Positions 60,323 through 64,000 of a DNA stretch of 64,000 bases are shown here, in pieces (the stretch's first letter is position 1; each line of letters begins with the position of its first letter). Origin of the DNA: Pisolithus tinctorius (lineage: Eukaryota > Basidiomycota > Agaricomycetes > Boletales > Pisolithaceae); NCBI GenBank assembly GCA_024663395.1, contig JANFAH010000003.1:2728001-2792000 (forward strand), read 5' to 3'. The notes beneath the pieces were generated by a model, which was not told the DNA's origin, ran no database searches, and saw only the letters and a program-made list of their open reading frames with translations. A program made the translations under genes and the position numbers.

Positions 60323-61462
60323 ATGATGATACATCATGTCAAATACCTCTTCGTCATTCTCTTATTGTGCTTCGTTTCTACCGCAGCGATTCTGAGCGAC
60401 TCTGCGAATACCCATGCCGCTACCCCTTCTAGACGCTATGTTTCGTCCTTCGATACTACTGAGGTAGCCAAACGGTATGTTGATCCTTCTTCGACATTAA
60501 GGCCTTTACGGAGACCTCTCTGGAAGGTATGATGCTCGCCGTGATGCAACTCCGTCCAGACGGGTTGGGTCTCGTCAGGCAGCTCGTCCCCGCGAAGCCA
60601 TTCCATCCAGACAGCACTCTCCTCGTCAGGCAGCACCATCTCGGGCACACACCCCTCGTCAGGATGCTCCCGTACCGTCACGGGTGCACGTCCCTCGTCA
60701 GGCTGCACCATCTCGGGCACACACCCCTCGTCAGGATGCTCCCGTGCCGTCACGGGTGCACGCCCCTCATCAGGCTGCACCATCTCGGGCACACACCCCT
60801 CGTCAGGATGCTCCCGTACCGTCCCGGGTGCACGACCCTCGCCAGGCTGCACCATCTCGGGCGCACACCCCTCGTCAGGCTGCAGCTGCACCTTCCCGGG
60901 TGCATACGCATCGTCAAGTGGACCCTTCACCGCGGCACACACCCCGCCAGGAGGTTCCATCCGATAGGTATGCTCGCCGTTTAGTTTCCTCTGCGCACGA
61001 GACTCATCAAGCTGCACCTTCGTAACACCACCCTGGTAAACGCGATATACCGGCTGACTCTAGTCCGCATGTACCCTCGCCAAGCCAGGCGCACCACAAG
61101 CGGAGCAAGGCGGCACCCCAAATACCGATGTTCCCGAGCCCCGAATTCTGCCCCGCAGGGCTTTCTGCTTGTCCTATTCGGAATCAATTTGGGCTGCTCT
61201 CAGGCGATGAGAATGTTGAATATGAGTGCGTGGACTTTATGACGGATTTGGACCATTGTGGAGGCTGCTCGAGTCAAGATTTCGATAGGTAAGTCAACTT
61301 AATTCAGAACATATGGTCACTTGATTGGAATGGGTCAGGTTCAATTGTAGGGCTGATCCCCTCGCGCTGTCTGTCGCATGTGTCTCTGGGCGTTGTGTTA
61401 CCACGTCTTGCCAGCCTGGATACACTCTTCAGTCGGGTGAACAATTGTGCACCCCAACTTAA
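60323..61462 (+). CDS. Secreted repeat protein with C-terminal PriA/CPL1-like cysteine-rich domain
   Basis: Exons 60323-60474, 60527-61021, 61064-61288 and 61339-61462 sum to exactly 331 residues plus stop. Signal peptide: MMIHHVKYLFVILLLCFVSTAA. After EVAKRYDARRDA (possible Kex2 KR and RR sites) come 24-residue repeats built of HTPRQDAPVPSRVH and APRQAAPSRA: three full and two partial copies rich in Pro, Arg, Ala and His, with almost no acidic residues. A spacer (SQAHHKRSK) follows. The C-terminal part has CPAGLSACPI, YECVDFMTDLDHCGGC, CVSGRCVTTSCQPGY and EQLC, the Cys order of PriA/CPL1-like proteins. PriA was described from shiitake fruiting and CPL1 as a secreted Cryptococcus protein. The role here is unknown; cell-wall or surface location is inferred. 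Confidence 0.8.
60624..60895 (+). repeat. 72-bp tandem repeat (three full copies plus partials)
   Basis: Full copies start near 60659, 60731 and 60803 with the unit tcaggatgctcccgt...; partial copies flank on both sides. Copies differ at only a few positions, suggesting recent expansion or homogenisation. The period is a multiple of three, so copy number changes keep the frame of the secreted protein. Confidence 0.9.
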
Positions 61463-61726
61463 ATTCGTTCGCGCTTGTTTCACTGAGGGTACAGGACTCG
61501 CTTGTTCCTTTTCAATGGACCAATGTTTGACACTCTTATTTGACACTCTTATACACAAAATGCCACTTAGACGCCTCCAAGGACCATATAGACTATTTCC
61601 GAGACTTGGACTCTACTCTACTTTAGACATTGTGATACTTGAGTTGGTAGATACTCTGGTGTTACAGCGGATATTTACCTTTCACGCGATATGGTGCCAC
61701 GGTATGTTTCTTCGTCATTTCAAATA

Positions 61727-62736
61727 CTATTGGCGACGTAGGATCCTGACTGCAGTAACAGTGTCTATGCCCATAAGCGCGGTCTGAACAGGTTGCAACG
61801 CAGGTGCCTAGTAAGAGAACTAGTTAACATATTACTCAGCCAAAGAAAATTAGACATGCTTCTTCAGCCTGTTTTGAACCACCGACCTCGTACCCTACAC
61901 CACCATCACCCACAAACATCGGCGCAGTAGTGATAATAATGGTGTCAATCACAGGTGGAGCACCCAGACCATCCGATTGTTGCGAGCACTTCAAGAAGCT
62001 ATTGATAATGGTGGCTCCCCCCTCTACCATTAAACTCTTGATACCTTGTTTGTACAGTTCCCCAAGTACCTGAGGAATTGAGAGGAACCCTTCGGGGGTG
62101 TAAGGAAGTAAACAATTACGAGCCGCAGGTAGATCCCACCATCTTCGCACGGCACGTCGAAAATGACTGCACCAGCCTCCAAGAGAGTAGATCGTCGGCT
62201 ACTCATCTCAGGGAAGTTTGAAGACGAGCAAAAGATCCAGGGCTGGAGGCCCACTCCTTGACGGAAGTTGGATAAAAGTTTGCAATCAATTGGTAGTCGC
62301 AGATGGGCATCTAAGACAATTGGTCGAGGAAGTTTACTTGGTCGTGATGCCTCCGGAATTAAACGGGCTGTGAATCATGACCACATCCATGAAGCAAGAA
62401 CTCAAGTCTGTAATGCTTACTGTTCAGTTGGGGGTTGTCATTCAGAGCCGTCCCGATGCCGACGAGGATTGCATCATGCATGGATCTCATCCTAACAGTG
62501 AAGCTGGAGCGTGAAAGAGTAATGAATTGACGCGAGGGCGAGTACCAGTGGGTCATGAGCATGCTCTCTGGGCAGCTTAGAAGGAGCTGCCTTCCGCCCT
62601 TTCCAGCTATCTTGGCATCCAAAGATTGGGCAAATGTCAACGTGACTAATGTTCTGTCAGTCTCTGCATCTTCTTTCGAACGAGATGAGAACACAGAGCG
62701 TAAGAAATCGAGGGCAGAATCGCTGAGTAGAGACAT
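61727..62736 (-). CDS. RIB7: RIB7, diaminohydroxyphosphoribosylamino-pyrimidine reductase (riboflavin biosynthesis)
   Basis: NADPH-dependent reductase of the second-to-third step of fungal riboflavin synthesis. The start is MSLLSDSALDFLRSVF; TLVTLTFAQSLDAKIAGKGG is the family's substrate-binding TxxxAxSxDGKI segment (here with A for G). Then MRSMHDAILVGIGTALNDNPQLN, KLLSNFRQGVGLQPWIFCSS, and the NADPH site QGIKSLMVEGGATIINSFL. IIITTAPMFVGDGGVGYE follows, and after a last intron (GTCGGT donor) the exon APALQPVQTALMGIDTVTAVRILRRQ ends at 61727. The extra 3' exon restores the usual C-terminus. The gene diverges from methionine aminopeptidase 2 across only 149 bp. Confidence 0.9.
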
Positions 62737-62885
62737 CGTTCAATGATGGCGAGACAAGTAGGATCATCATCACTTCAAGTTAGGGGTCCCACACCCGATT
62801 TCCGACTACAAAACGAGGCATAATTAACAGCAAAGGTCAAGGTCAAGCTCACATCCACCGAAATACGGGACGCCAATAGACCCTA

Positions 62886-64000
<1,115 letters not shown>

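Noticed and set aside
60436..61017. 193-codon open frame on the minus strand across the 72-bp repeats
   Set aside because: All plus frames and this minus frame are open only because the repeat unit is a multiple of three without stops. The plus frame that joins a signal peptide to a Cys-rich domain in exact phase is better supported.

Overview
This 64-kb window is nuclear DNA of a filamentous basidiomycete, most likely an Agaricomycete. The evidence is short introns (mostly 45-70 nt) in nearly every gene, compact spacing, a PriA/CPL1-type secreted protein, a SHO1 osmosensor, and a DCAF11-type WD40 protein and TBL1/Sif2 protein in close divergence. I found about 29 protein-coding genes on both strands, no rRNA, no convincing tRNA and no intact transposon. 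Exon joins were inferred by eye from splice sites plus family conservation. Where I summed exon lengths the results were coherent: EF2 comes to exactly 842 codons, the length of yeast EF2.

Layout. 0-4.5 kb: an APH/choline-kinase-like phosphotransferase and elongation factor 2 (minus). 4.7-9.3 kb: alanyl-tRNA synthetase and a GNAT acetyltransferase (plus). EF2 and AlaRS diverge from a shared promoter holding three 24-bp repeats with a Gcn4/AP-1-like TGACTC core. 9.4-19.6 kb: a SUR7/PalI-like four-TM protein, a secretory agmatinase-like ureohydrolase ending in RDEL, a ricin-B/beta-trefoil-like protein, a DCAF11/WDR23 homologue and a TBL1/Sif2 homologue. 20-25 kb: a GHITM/Bax-inhibitor-like mitochondrial protein, SLY1 and a small helical protein. 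25.6-33 kb: an acid-sphingomyelinase-like phosphodiesterase, an RNF10/Mag2 RING protein and a WBP11 splicing factor.

33-39.8 kb is the accessory part. Two divergent F-box-like genes flank an FAD monooxygenase, which is followed by a decayed tandem copy of its own 5' end. Gene density is lower here.

40-54 kb returns to housekeeping genes: SHO1 and SIN3 (divergent), a single-pass membrane protein, the SYO1/HEATR3 ribosomal import chaperone, exonuclease V and a small Ctr-type copper transporter. The SIN3 reading frame is broken by six apparent +1 shifts in the HDAC-interaction region. 54-64 kb: an Ark/Prk (NAK family) kinase, a 3-hydroxyisobutyrate-dehydrogenase-like enzyme, a secreted repeat protein with a PriA/CPL1-like cysteine domain, RIB7 riboflavin reductase, and methionine aminopeptidase 2 (cut by the window edge).

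The genes do not form one pathway. The most interesting items are the repeat-bearing PriA/CPL1-like protein, the SIN3 lesions, the signal-peptide plus RDEL agmatinase, the TGACTC triplet at the dual-start AlaRS gene, and four GC-AG introns, two of which share a ten-base donor.
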